From CAYXXZ01 sp964469165 (GTDB lineage: Bacteria; Pseudomonadota; Gammaproteobacteria; Pseudomonadales; Porticoccaceae): a stretch of 15,223 bases of DNA. Location of the stretch: contig CAYXXZ010000075.1 of assembly GCA_964469165.1 (NCBI GenBank), positions 1 through 15,223 on the forward strand, in the 5' to 3' direction. The translations under genes and the position numbers were made by a program. The notes under the pieces are model-generated. The model made no database searches. It was not told where the DNA came from and saw only the letters and a list, made by a program, of their open reading frames with translations. Below, one piece after another: positions 5,823 through 12,088 of the stretch; position 1 is the first letter of the stretch, and each line of letters starts with the position of its first letter.

Positions 5823-7643
5823 TCAGTAATCCACTTCCACACCAGCGCGATAGCGGGCGATCAGGTCGACAAAAATACTGCCATAGGCTTCGAGTTTGCG
5901 GCTGCCGACACCGGAGATACGCGCCATTTCCGCCAGCGTCGCGGGCTTGGCTTCCATCAGCTCCATCAGCGTGGCGTCGTGAAATACCGCGTACGGCGGT
6001 ACGCCTTGTGCCTGTGCCAGTTCACGGCGCTTGCGGCGCAGCGCTTCCCACAATTCGGTATCTTCATCGCTCACCAGGTGCTGTCCAGTACGGGCCTTGC
6101 GGCCCGCCGCTCTCGGTGCATCCTTGCGCAGCCAGAGCTTTTCCGTGCCTTGCAATACCGGGCGACAGGGCTCGGTCAGATGGAGGCCGCCGTGGCCCTC
6201 CGCATCCACCGCGAGCAGGCCGCGAGCGATCAACTGGCGGAACAGGCTGCGCCACTGGCTGGCATTGAGCTCGCGGCCAATGCCGAAAGTGCTTATATGC
6301 TGGTGTCCGAAGCGGCGAATGCGCTCGTCTTCCTTGCCGAGCAGCACATCGATGAGGTAGTTGACGCCAAAGCGCTGGCCCGTGCGGTGCACGCACGACA
6401 GCGCCTTCTGCGCAGCCACGGTGGCATCCCAGGTTTGCGGCGGCGTCAGGCAATTGTCGCAATTGCCACAGGGCGCGGGTTCCGGTTCGCCGAAATAGGT
6501 GAGCAGCGCCTGGCGGCGGCAACCCGTCATCTCACACAACCCGAGCATGGCATCCAGTTTGCGGCGTTCGATGCGCTTGTATTGCTCTTCCGCGTCCGAA
6601 GCCTCCATCATCTGGCGCAGGGTGATCACGTCCTGAAGGCCGTAGAGCATCCAGGCATCGGAGGGCAGGCCATCGCGACCGGCGCGGCCCGTTTCCTGAT
6701 AATAGGCTTCGATACTTTTGGGCAGATTGAGATGGGCCACGAAGCGCACGTTAGGCTTGTCGATGCCCATGCCAAAGGCAATCGTGGCCACCATGATGAC
6801 GCCCTCTTCATCGAGAAAGCGGCGCTGGTGGGCATCGCGCGCATCGCCGCTCATACCTGCATGGTATGGCAACGCCTTCAAACCGCGCGCGGCGAGCCAT
6901 TGCGCGACCTCATCGACGCGCTTGCGGGACAGACAGTAGACGATACCCGCCTCGCCTTCGTGGGACTCGCGAATAAAGCGTAACAGGCGCTCGAGGCTGC
7001 CGCTGCCCGCCTCGGCAATGCGGTAGCGGATGTTGGGGCGATCGAAGCCGCTGATGAAAAGCCGTGCGTTCTCAAGCCCCAGGCGACGAATGATCTCCTG
7101 CCGGGTCGGCTCGTCCGCCGTGGCAGTGAGGGCAATGCGCGGTACCTCCGGAAAGCGCTGATGCAGCATTTCCAGGCGGATGTATTCGGGACGGAAATCG
7201 TGCCCCCATTGCGACACGCAGTGAGCTTCGTCGATGGCGAACAGGCTGACACGCACCTGCTCGAGCAGGCTCAGCGTGCTCTCCATAAGCAGCCGCTCCG
7301 GCGCCACGTAAAGCAGATCCAGCTCACTGGCCAGCAACTGGCGAATCACGGCGCGCGCCTCTTCCCCATTCTGGCTGGAATTGAGAAACGCCGCAGCCAC
7401 CCCCGCCTGGCGCAATGCCGCCACCTGATCCTGCATCAGTGCAATCAACGGCGACACGACAATGGCAGTGCCCGGCAGAGCCAGGGCGGGAATCTGGTAG
7501 CACAGGGATTTGCCGCCGCCAGTGGGCATCAGCACCAGGGCATCGCCACCCGCCAGCAAGGTGGCAATCACCTCGTCCTGGGGCGGCCGGAAGCTGTCGT
7601 AACCAAAAACACTGTGGAGTATGGAAAGTGGATCCTTGATCAT
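5823..7643 (-). CDS. recQ: ATP-dependent DNA helicase RecQ
   Basis: A complete 606-residue RecQ helicase, close to the usual bacterial length. Domain 1 carries Walker A TGGGKS (41-46), DEAH (138-141) and the RecQ aromatic-rich loop just after it (HCVSQWGHDFRPEY). Domain 2 carries motif VI, QETGRAGRDG (316-325). The zinc-binding RQC region shows C375, C392, C395 and C398 in the expected spacing. A winged-helix segment follows, and an HRDC domain occupies about 527-600. RecQ unwinds DNA 3' to 5' in recombination repair and RecF-pathway restart. No strong ribosome binding site precedes the ATG. It stands alone: convergent with the AraC-type gene on one side and separated from the lipoprotein gene by a 224-bp spacer on the other. 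Confidence 0.98.
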   Translation of the reverse strand: MIKDPLSILHSVFGYDSFRPPQDEVIATLLAGGDALVLMPTGGGKSLCYQIPALALPGTAIVVSPLIALMQDQVAALRQAGVAAAFLNSSQNGEEARAVIRQLLASELDLLYVAPERLLMESTLSLLEQVRVSLFAIDEAHCVSQWGHDFRPEYIRLEMLHQRFPEVPRIALTATADEPTRQEIIRRLGLENARLFISGFDRPNIRYRIAEAGSGSLERLLRFIRESHEGEAGIVYCLSRKRVDEVAQWLAARGLKALPYHAGMSGDARDAHQRRFLDEEGVIMVATIAFGMGIDKPNVRFVAHLNLPKSIEAYYQETGRAGRDGLPSDAWMLYGLQDVITLRQMMEASDAEEQYKRIERRKLDAMLGLCEMTGCRRQALLTYFGEPEPAPCGNCDNCLTPPQTWDATVAAQKALSCVHRTGQRFGVNYLIDVLLGKEDERIRRFGHQHISTFGIGRELNASQWRSLFRQLIARGLLAVDAEGHGGLHLTEPCRPVLQGTEKLWLRKDAPRAAGRKARTGQHLVSDEDTELWEALRRKRRELAQAQGVPPYAVFHDATLMELMEAKPATLAEMARISGVGSRKLEAYGSIFVDLIARYRAGVEVDY

Positions 7644-7731
7644 CGCAGCATTTTACACACTGGCGGCGGCAAATCCCTGTGCCTCAAAGGAAAATGTTTC
7701 CCGCACAGGTGAGGTTGTCCGTTGCAGGAGC

Positions 7732-7776
7732 TTGTCTGCAGGCGAGCCACCACTGGAATTTGTCGCCTGCAGGCAG
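7732..7776. repeat. REP-like palindrome
   Basis: Arms at 7732-7745 and 7763-7776 pair at 12 of 14 positions, the two exceptions being G-T type. They share the core CTGCAGGCGA and surround a 17-base loop. The preceding sequence (AGGAGCTTG) resembles REP sequences of pseudomonads. It lies in the 224-bp spacer between the lipoprotein stop and the recQ start, both minus strand, so it is 3' of the former and 5' of the latter. No REP-associated tyrosine transposase gene is seen in the window. Confidence 0.6.
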
Positions 7777-7867
7777 GCCCCAGGAAAACCCCTGTAGATT
7801 CGAAAGAGTCTTTCCAACCTTGCCGAGTTCACCCCCAGCAGGGGTAACTTCAGCCGACAAGCTTATT

Positions 7868-8500
7868 TCAACGCCCCCAGCCGCGCTGGTTCAGCTGCAT
7901 CAACTGGCTGGCAATATCCTGCTGATACTGCTGCAGGCTGAAGATTTCCTGGCGCAGTACATGGACCTGGCGCTGACGGTAGCGTATGCGGCTGAGCGCC
8001 GCGCGGCGCTCCTGGTCACTGGCCTCGCTGTTGTTGAGAACGCGTTCGTCCATGTAGTTGTGATAGCGGATATTGTCGAGCTGGCGCGCCCGTTCGGCGA
8101 TGGCGTTTTCGTATTGGGCGAGATTCTGCTCCAACTCGTACACCACCCTGCCCTCCTGGTAGCCGAGCAGGAACAACCCTTCCATGTGCGAGGGGCAGAT
8201 ACCCCGGTAGTTGTAACCGCGCCGGCCTTTTTCGTAGCCGTTCTCGGTGGTGCAAAAATCTTCGATGCCGTGCTCGTAGCCTTCCAGATAAGCTTCTCTG
8301 TCCGGCGTTACGTCATGCCTGGCGCAGTCTTCGGCGCGGCGGCTCAGGTGGTCTCGCGTTTCACCGGCAATGCCGTCGTTGTAGCCGGTTTCCTGCCAGT
8401 CGGCGTACAGGCATTCGTTTTGATTCATGGTCGCGCAAGCGCTCAATACGGTGATCGCGATCAGCAGCAGCGACAGGTTCAGAATGCGGAAAACGGCCAT
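7868..8500 (-). CDS. DUF2799-like outer-membrane lipoprotein
   Basis: A 210-residue secreted lipoprotein. Residues 1-21 form a type II signal peptide with the lipobox LSAC, so Cys22 should be lipidated. The mature part has four further cysteines (C30, C59, C83, C102) that could form two disulfides in the periplasm. It also has four GYxxG-like elements (GYNDG 39-43, GYEHG 74-78, GYEKG 88-92, GYQEG 113-117), which fit the DUF2799 family. Residues from about 118 to the end are highly charged and glutamine-rich with the look of a long helix or coiled coil. The function of the family is not known. The residue after the lipid cysteine is Ala, not Asp, so outer-membrane sorting is expected. The start codon lacks a good ribosome binding site. 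Confidence 0.85.
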   Translation of the reverse strand: MAVFRILNLSLLLIAITVLSACATMNQNECLYADWQETGYNDGIAGETRDHLSRRAEDCARHDVTPDREAYLEGYEHGIEDFCTTENGYEKGRRGYNYRGICPSHMEGLFLLGYQEGRVVYELEQNLAQYENAIAERARQLDNIRYHNYMDERVLNNSEASDQERRAALSRIRYRQRQVHVLRQEIFSLQQYQQDIASQLMQLNQRGWGR

Positions 8501-8551
8501 AAGGGCAACCAGAATGAGGTTTACTCACGCGTCGGAAATTGGACCGGGGAC

Positions 8552-8633
8552 CGTAGCCGAGCTGCAAGCTGGACTCTGGCAGAACTCAGTTCTTTCACTG
8601 CTCCGGCTCAAAGCTTACGGCTCGCAGTCTACG
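8552..8633. repeat. Palindromic intergenic repeat, copy B
   Basis: This is the second copy of the family seen at 3366-3449, in the same orientation. The shared segments are AGCTGNAAGCT, CTGGCAGAAC, a CACTGCTCC/CAGTGCTCC block and AAAGCTTACGG. Copy B lacks about nine bases of the left half found in copy A. The outer arms are again inverted (8552-8570 against 8612-8633, imperfect), and the centre holds AGAACTCAGTTCT, a near-perfect short palindrome. It occupies most of the 147-bp gap between the EthD-like gene and the lipoprotein gene, both on the minus strand. Confidence 0.75.
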
Positions 8634-8647
8634 CTTACCCCTCCAGA

Positions 8648-9043
8648 TCATCCCGCCACACCGGGAATCGGGCGAAAGACTGTTTCGTGCACGTCCACGA
8701 TATAGCGCTTGATCGAGCCCGGCAGCTGGAACCTGGCTTCGTCCTCTTCGCAAATGCGGCGAATCTCGGGGTCTTCGAAGTCGCGCATCACGGATTCTGC
8801 AGTTTCACGATCTTCGTAGAACACCTCGCAGATCACGTCGTATTCATTTTCGGCACTGCTGTCGAGATTGTCGGCCGCACCGATGTCGGACACATTGGGA
8901 ATGACGAAATTGCGCCTGTGAATGGCCGCGCCCTTGGAAAGAATCTTGTGCATCAGAGGGACGTGGACATTGTCGTAGTAGTCGATGAACTCCTCTCTGC
9001 TGAGGTCCGGCCGTTTCTTGATCAGCATAATGATTTTGACCAT
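8648..9043 (-). CDS. EthD-like dimeric alpha-beta barrel protein
   Basis: A 131-residue protein whose N-terminus matches the EthD pattern: a KIIMLIKKRPDLS strand and turn, then EEFIDYYDNVHVPL (17-30) with the characteristic YYxxxHxP spacing. A later segment, YDVICEVFYEDRETAESVM (about 68-86), provides the second strand and helix. EthD-domain proteins are small ferredoxin-like-fold proteins. Some accompany ether-degrading P450s and others are cyclases or decarboxylases of aromatic substrates, so the exact role is open. The ATG at 9043 has AGGAGG (9054-9059) 10 bp upstream, so I use it rather than an upstream ATG at 9112 that would add 23 unlikely residues. It is about 5.3 kb from the P450 gene, and no link between them is shown. 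Confidence 0.8.
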   Translation of the reverse strand: MVKIIMLIKKRPDLSREEFIDYYDNVHVPLMHKILSKGAAIHRRNFVIPNVSDIGAADNLDSSAENEYDVICEVFYEDRETAESVMRDFEDPEIRRICEEDEARFQLPGSIKRYIVDVHETVFRPIPGVAG

Positions 9044-9199
9044 GTGTGATTGTCCTCCTGGGAATACGGTCGCTGTTCTCGCTCTTGCGAGTCGGTCTGT
9101 GTGGCAAAGCATACGCGTGCGGCACTTTGCAGGCCAACCTTTTACTTGCTCACGCCTGACAACGGTGGTCGACGGCGTTCTGCACCAGGCGCTCAGCGG

Positions 9200-10183
9200 T
9201 CAGTCGAAACCTGCTTCCTGGGACGTTTCGCTATCGCGCCGCGCGCTGAGTTTTTCTTCATACATTCTGCGGTCGGCAACTTTCATTGCCTCGTCGAGGC
9301 CCTGCAGGGGGTCGCGGGTCGCGTAGCCGAGAGAAGCCGAAATATCGGCATCGCGCAACTCTCTGCGTATGTTCTCGGCGACGACGGCTGCCTGGCTCTT
9401 GTTGCACTCGACGGCAAGGACGGCAAATTCATCGCCGCCGATTCGGGCGACGAAATCACCGCTTCTCACCGCCGCGCGCAAACAGAGGGCGGCGCGGCGC
9501 AGGAGTTCATCGCCCTGATCATGCCCCTGGGTATCGTTGATGAACTTGAGCTCGTCCAGATCGATGACGAACACCGAACACGGCGAGCCGTAGCGCTGCG
9601 CGCGGGCTTCCTCCCGCGCCAGGCTGTCCTGCCAGCCACGGCGGTTGAAGATGCCTGTCAGCACGTCCGTGTTGGCCACTTCCTGCACCTGCTCGTAGAG
9701 CCGGGCCATGCGGCTGGCGCGCTGCTCCACCGCCAACAGCGACGCCAGCAGGCCAGCGATCAGTTCGATGAGCGGCAGGTTGTCGCTCACGCGGTCGTCC
9801 TGCCGTTCGGGATCGACTGCGCAAAGAGTACCAAACAGGGTTCCGTCCTCGTTGAAGATCGGCACGCCGATATAGGCGCCAATGGGTACCTCGGCAACCA
9901 TTCCCGCGTCCATGTAAACAGGCACCTGCAGGGCGTCCGGCGCCACCCGCGGTCCGGCTCCCGCCACCATGCGCGCGCAGAATGTATCGGCCCAGCGGAA
10001 TACCGTGCCCGGCGTTACACCATAACGCCTGTCGCGGGATTGCAGCACGGTCCAGTCTTCGCCATCGGTGCGGGTCATCATCCACAGGGCAAAGCCCGTA
10101 TGCTCCTGCAGGTACGACAGCGCGGCCTCGGTGGCTGCCGCGAAATTTTCGAATGGCAGCAGTGCCCTGACGTCTTTGCTCAA
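9200..10183 (-). CDS. GAF-GGDEF diguanylate cyclase, TTG start
   Basis: A cytosolic protein of 327 residues. Residues 15-155 are a GAF sensor domain (GAYIGVPIFNEDGTLFGTLCAVD, 102-124). A short helix leads to a GGDEF domain at about 165-312, with NTDVLTGIFNRRG (171-183), DLDELKFINDTQGHDQGD (208-225) and an intact GGDEF at 249-253. An RxxD inhibitory site (R240-D243) lies five residues before GGDEF. It should make c-di-GMP from GTP and be product-inhibited, with a small ligand or redox signal sensed by the GAF domain. The frame is open up to an ATG at 10324, but that adds 47 residues without domain character. The TTG at 10183 follows GGGAGG (10191-10196) by 7 bp and overlaps the stop of a leader ORF, so I prefer it. 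Confidence 0.9.
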   Translation of the reverse strand: MSKDVRALLPFENFAAATEAALSYLQEHTGFALWMMTRTDGEDWTVLQSRDRRYGVTPGTVFRWADTFCARMVAGAGPRVAPDALQVPVYMDAGMVAEVPIGAYIGVPIFNEDGTLFGTLCAVDPERQDDRVSDNLPLIELIAGLLASLLAVEQRASRMARLYEQVQEVANTDVLTGIFNRRGWQDSLAREEARAQRYGSPCSVFVIDLDELKFINDTQGHDQGDELLRRAALCLRAAVRSGDFVARIGGDEFAVLAVECNKSQAAVVAENIRRELRDADISASLGYATRDPLQGLDEAMKVADRRMYEEKLSARRDSETSQEAGFD

Positions 10184-10275
10184 AACGTGTCCTCCCGTGA
10201 CGACACCCCATTGCCGGTTCCATTTGGCGTCAACGTCGAAAGGCCGAGCGAGCGAAATCTGCAGGCGATGGCCAT
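10180..10275 (-). CDS. Candidate 31-residue leader ORF coupled to the diguanylate cyclase gene
   Basis: An ATG at 10275 follows AAGGAGGGAG (10281-10290) at 5 bp, the strongest ribosome binding site in the vicinity. The reading frame runs 31 codons (MAIACRFRSL through SREDTF) and stops at TGA (10182-10180). That stop overlaps the TTG start of the GGDEF gene as TTGA. The binding site for the TTG lies inside the leader. This fits translational coupling. The peptide has no recognised motif. Two other explanations are a programmed -1 frameshift near the TTTT just before the stop, and a sequence error that split one longer gene. Confidence 0.45.
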   Translation of the reverse strand: MAIACRFRSLGLSTLTPNGTGNGVSSREDTF

Positions 10276-10398
10276 GGGGTCTCCCTCCTTGTGTTTTTGT
10301 TATCCGCCCCGGCCGCAATGGCACAAAGCGGCCCGAGAAATGTTAATAAATGTCATGCTTTTGGGTAAGCTTGCTGGCTCAACAGCGGGAGGCGCCAC
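10276..10398. promoter_or_regulatory. Divergent promoter region, diguanylate cyclase and DUF502 gene
   Basis: This 123-bp region must carry promoters for both directions. It contains a perfect 6-bp inverted repeat, GGCCGC (10311-10316) and GCGGCC (10328-10333), with an 11-bp spacer, which could be an operator or a hairpin in the cyclase leader RNA. The AT-rich TTAATAAA near 10343 is a plausible -10 area, but I could not pair it with a good -35. Confidence 0.35.
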
Positions 10399-10977
10399 AT
10401 GAACAAAATTCTCAAACTGGTGTTGCAAGGCCTCGTCACCGTGCTACCCCTTGCTCTGACACTCTATGTCATCTACTGGCTGTTCGCCAGCGCCGAGTCA
10501 CTGGCGCGCACCGCCCTGCTGTGGGTCCTCCCGACCGAATATTATTTTACTGGCATGGGGATCATCACCACGCTCGTCGCGCTCTTCATTATCGGCCTGC
10601 TGGTCAATGCCTATGGCGTGCGCTATCTGCTCCATTGGAGCGACGACGTCGTCGCGCGCATCCCGCTGGTGAAGTCTGTCTACGGTGCGATTCAGGACAT
10701 CATGCGGGTATTCAACCTCAGTGACAAAAAGGACATGCAGACAGTGGTCAGCCTCGAGGTGGGCGACGATATGCACCTCATCGGTTTCGTCACCGGTGAG
10801 TGGTCGGGGCAGACATTGTTCGGCAAGGACAAGGTTGGCGTTTACCTGCCGATGAGCTACCAGATCGGTGGTTTTACCGTTTACGTCGAACGGGAATGCC
10901 TGCGTGTGCTGGATATCGGTGTGGAAGATGCAATGCGCATCACCATTACCGGCGGCGTTCAGGCACCTGCGGAATAG
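10399..10977 (+). CDS. DUF502 family inner-membrane protein
   Basis: A 192-residue protein with two membrane segments, about residues 8-30 (LVLQGLVTVLPLALTLYVIYWLF) and 53-73 (MGIITTLVALFIIGLLVNAYG). A soluble C-terminal domain follows. The family signature IPLVKSVYGAIQDIM is at 88-102, and the GQTLFGKDKVGVYLPMSYQIGGFTVYVERE stretch is also typical. Length is normal for DUF502. The family is widespread in bacteria and chloroplasts and its function is not settled. The start is clear: GGGAGG (10387-10392) lies 6 bp before the ATG. A possible intrinsic terminator overlaps its end. It is divergent from the diguanylate cyclase gene and appears to be a single-gene unit. Confidence 0.9.
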   Translation: MNKILKLVLQGLVTVLPLALTLYVIYWLFASAESLARTALLWVLPTEYYFTGMGIITTLVALFIIGLLVNAYGVRYLLHWSDDVVARIPLVKSVYGAIQDIMRVFNLSDKKDMQTVVSLEVGDDMHLIGFVTGEWSGQTLFGKDKVGVYLPMSYQIGGFTVYVERECLRVLDIGVEDAMRITITGGVQAPAE

Positions 10978-10991
10978 CGCCGCGGTTTTTT
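10952..10991 (+). terminator. Possible intrinsic terminator of the DUF502 gene
   Basis: GCGGCG (10952-10957) can pair with CGCCGC (10978-10983), and the two next inner base pairs can extend it. Two bases later come six T residues (10986-10991). The stem includes the last codons and the stop codon of the gene. The loop is about 16-20 bases and can form its own small CAGG/CCTG hairpin, so this is plausible but not ideal. Confidence 0.4.
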
Positions 10992-11305
10992 GCTCAGACC
11001 CTGTTCATAATCTCTTGATCCAGCATTGTTCGTTTGAGTTTCACGCTACACGTTGCACGTTTCACGTAAACACCGAAGCGACCCCACGGTCGATACACTA
11101 TCCGTACCTCGCAGTATGACCAGCGCGCCGTTGTTTCAGTGAGCAACTCGCGTGAAACGTGCAACGTGTAGCGTGAAACTCAATGGCCTCACAATGGTAG
11201 CCATGCCCAACCAGGTACCCTTGACTCAACGTCACCCGCCCACGTCTACCGTCCGCCGCGCCAAACAGGCTAAACTGCCGACATGACAACGATTCTTTCA
11301 CTCTC
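10978..11305. other. 328-bp spacer between DUF502 gene and lutA
   Basis: No protein gene is credible here. The left end carries the T-run of a possible terminator. The middle is a large inverted repeat at 11034-11183. The right end must hold the lut promoter: TTGACT at 11221-11226 is a fair -35 box, but the bases 16-18 bp downstream do not form a good -10 box. A nine-codon ATG-initiated mini-ORF (11283-11309) ends on the lutA start. Confidence 0.6.
11034..11183. repeat. Perfect 33-bp inverted repeat built from 7-bp units
   Basis: Positions 11034-11066 and 11151-11183 are perfectly complementary. The left arm divides into four 7-bp units with a CACG core: TTCACGC, TACACGT, TGCACGT and TTCACGT (11040-11067). 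The right arm mirrors these. The 84-bp centre contains an inner hairpin, CGACC (11079-11083) with GGTCG (11088-11092). The design is the same as at the left edge of the window: heptamer arm, inner hairpin, inverted heptamer arm. It starts 57 bp beyond the DUF502 stop codon. Perfect arms suggest recent formation or ongoing gene conversion, or selection for the RNA or cruciform structure. Confidence 0.9.
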
Positions 11306-12088
11306 GTGACTGACGATAGCGCAGTAAAAACGCCCGTGGTGGGCTTGTTCGCAACCTGCGCCGTGGACCTGATTCGCCCGGCGGTTGGCTTCGCCAGCGC
11401 CGCGCTGCTCGAAGACGCCGGTTGCACGGTGACAGTTCCTGAACAAAGCTGTTGTGGCCAGGTGGCCTGGAACAACGGTCTCGGCGCCGAGGCGCGCGTC
11501 CTGGCGCGACAGCTGATGGCGCAATTCGCTGACGTGGATTATGTGGTGGTGCCCTCCGGCTCCTGTGCCAGCATGTTGAAAAACCACTATCCCACGCTGT
11601 TTTCCAACCCGCAGGACATCCTCGCGGCGCAGGAATTTGCCGGCAGGGTGTACGAATTGACCTGTTTCCTGCGCGATGTGCTCGACTATCGCCCCTCGCC
11701 AGCACAGCCCACCGCCGGGAACGAAAAGAAAGTCGTCTATCACGACAGTTGCGCAGGATTGCGCGAACTGGGTATTCGCACGCAGCCCAGAGACCTGCTC
11801 GCAAGTCTCGGCGTGACGGTAGTCGACCCCCAGGACTGCGATGTATGCTGCGGCTTCGGCGGCACCTTCTGTGTCAAGTTCGAGGACATCTCGGCCAAAA
11901 TGGTCGCGGACAAGGCGCGCAACATCGCCGCCCAGGCCCCCGATGTGGTGCTGGGTGGCGACCTGACCTGCCTGCTCAACATCGCGGGAAAACTGCAGCG
12001 CGACGGCCACGACCATATCGACGTGCGCCACGTGGCGGAATATCTCGCCGACGCAACGCAGCACCCAGCCATCGGACACAGCGAATGA
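11306..12088 (+). CDS. lutA: L-lactate oxidation complex subunit LutA (cysteine-rich Fe-S protein)
   Basis: A 260-residue protein with two CCG domains of the heterodisulfide-reductase type. The cysteines are C18, C49-C50-G and C87 in the first half and C149, C181-C182-G and C222 in the second. The signatures are SCCGQVAWNNG and CCGFGGTFCVKFEDIS. LutA (YkgE) works with LutB and LutC to oxidise L-lactate to pyruvate in the cytosol. The length is somewhat above the usual 240 or so because of the N-terminal tail. The start is a GTG at 11306 without a good ribosome binding site. It overlaps the stop of an 8-residue mini-ORF beginning at ATG 11283. It is the first gene of a three-gene operon and overlaps lutB by ATGA. 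Confidence 0.93.
   Translation: MTDDSAVKTPVVGLFATCAVDLIRPAVGFASAALLEDAGCTVTVPEQSCCGQVAWNNGLGAEARVLARQLMAQFADVDYVVVPSGSCASMLKNHYPTLFSNPQDILAAQEFAGRVYELTCFLRDVLDYRPSPAQPTAGNEKKVVYHDSCAGLRELGIRTQPRDLLASLGVTVVDPQDCDVCCGFGGTFCVKFEDISAKMVADKARNIAAQAPDVVLGGDLTCLLNIAGKLQRDGHDHIDVRHVAEYLADATQHPAIGHSE

Noticed and set aside
7679..9049. Long plus-strand open frame opposite the lipoprotein and EthD-like genes
   Set aside because: It crosses two well-supported minus-strand genes and a repeat-filled gap, has no recognisable domain and is explained by high GC content.
9050..10402. Long plus-strand open frame opposite the diguanylate cyclase gene
   Set aside because: The minus strand encodes clear GAF and GGDEF domains here. 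The plus frame has no motifs and runs into the DUF502 start.
11749..12084. N-terminal extension of lutB into lutA
   Set aside because: The ATGA overlap at 12085 and the normal LutB length mark the real start. The upstream part overlaps the conserved CCG region of lutA in another frame.
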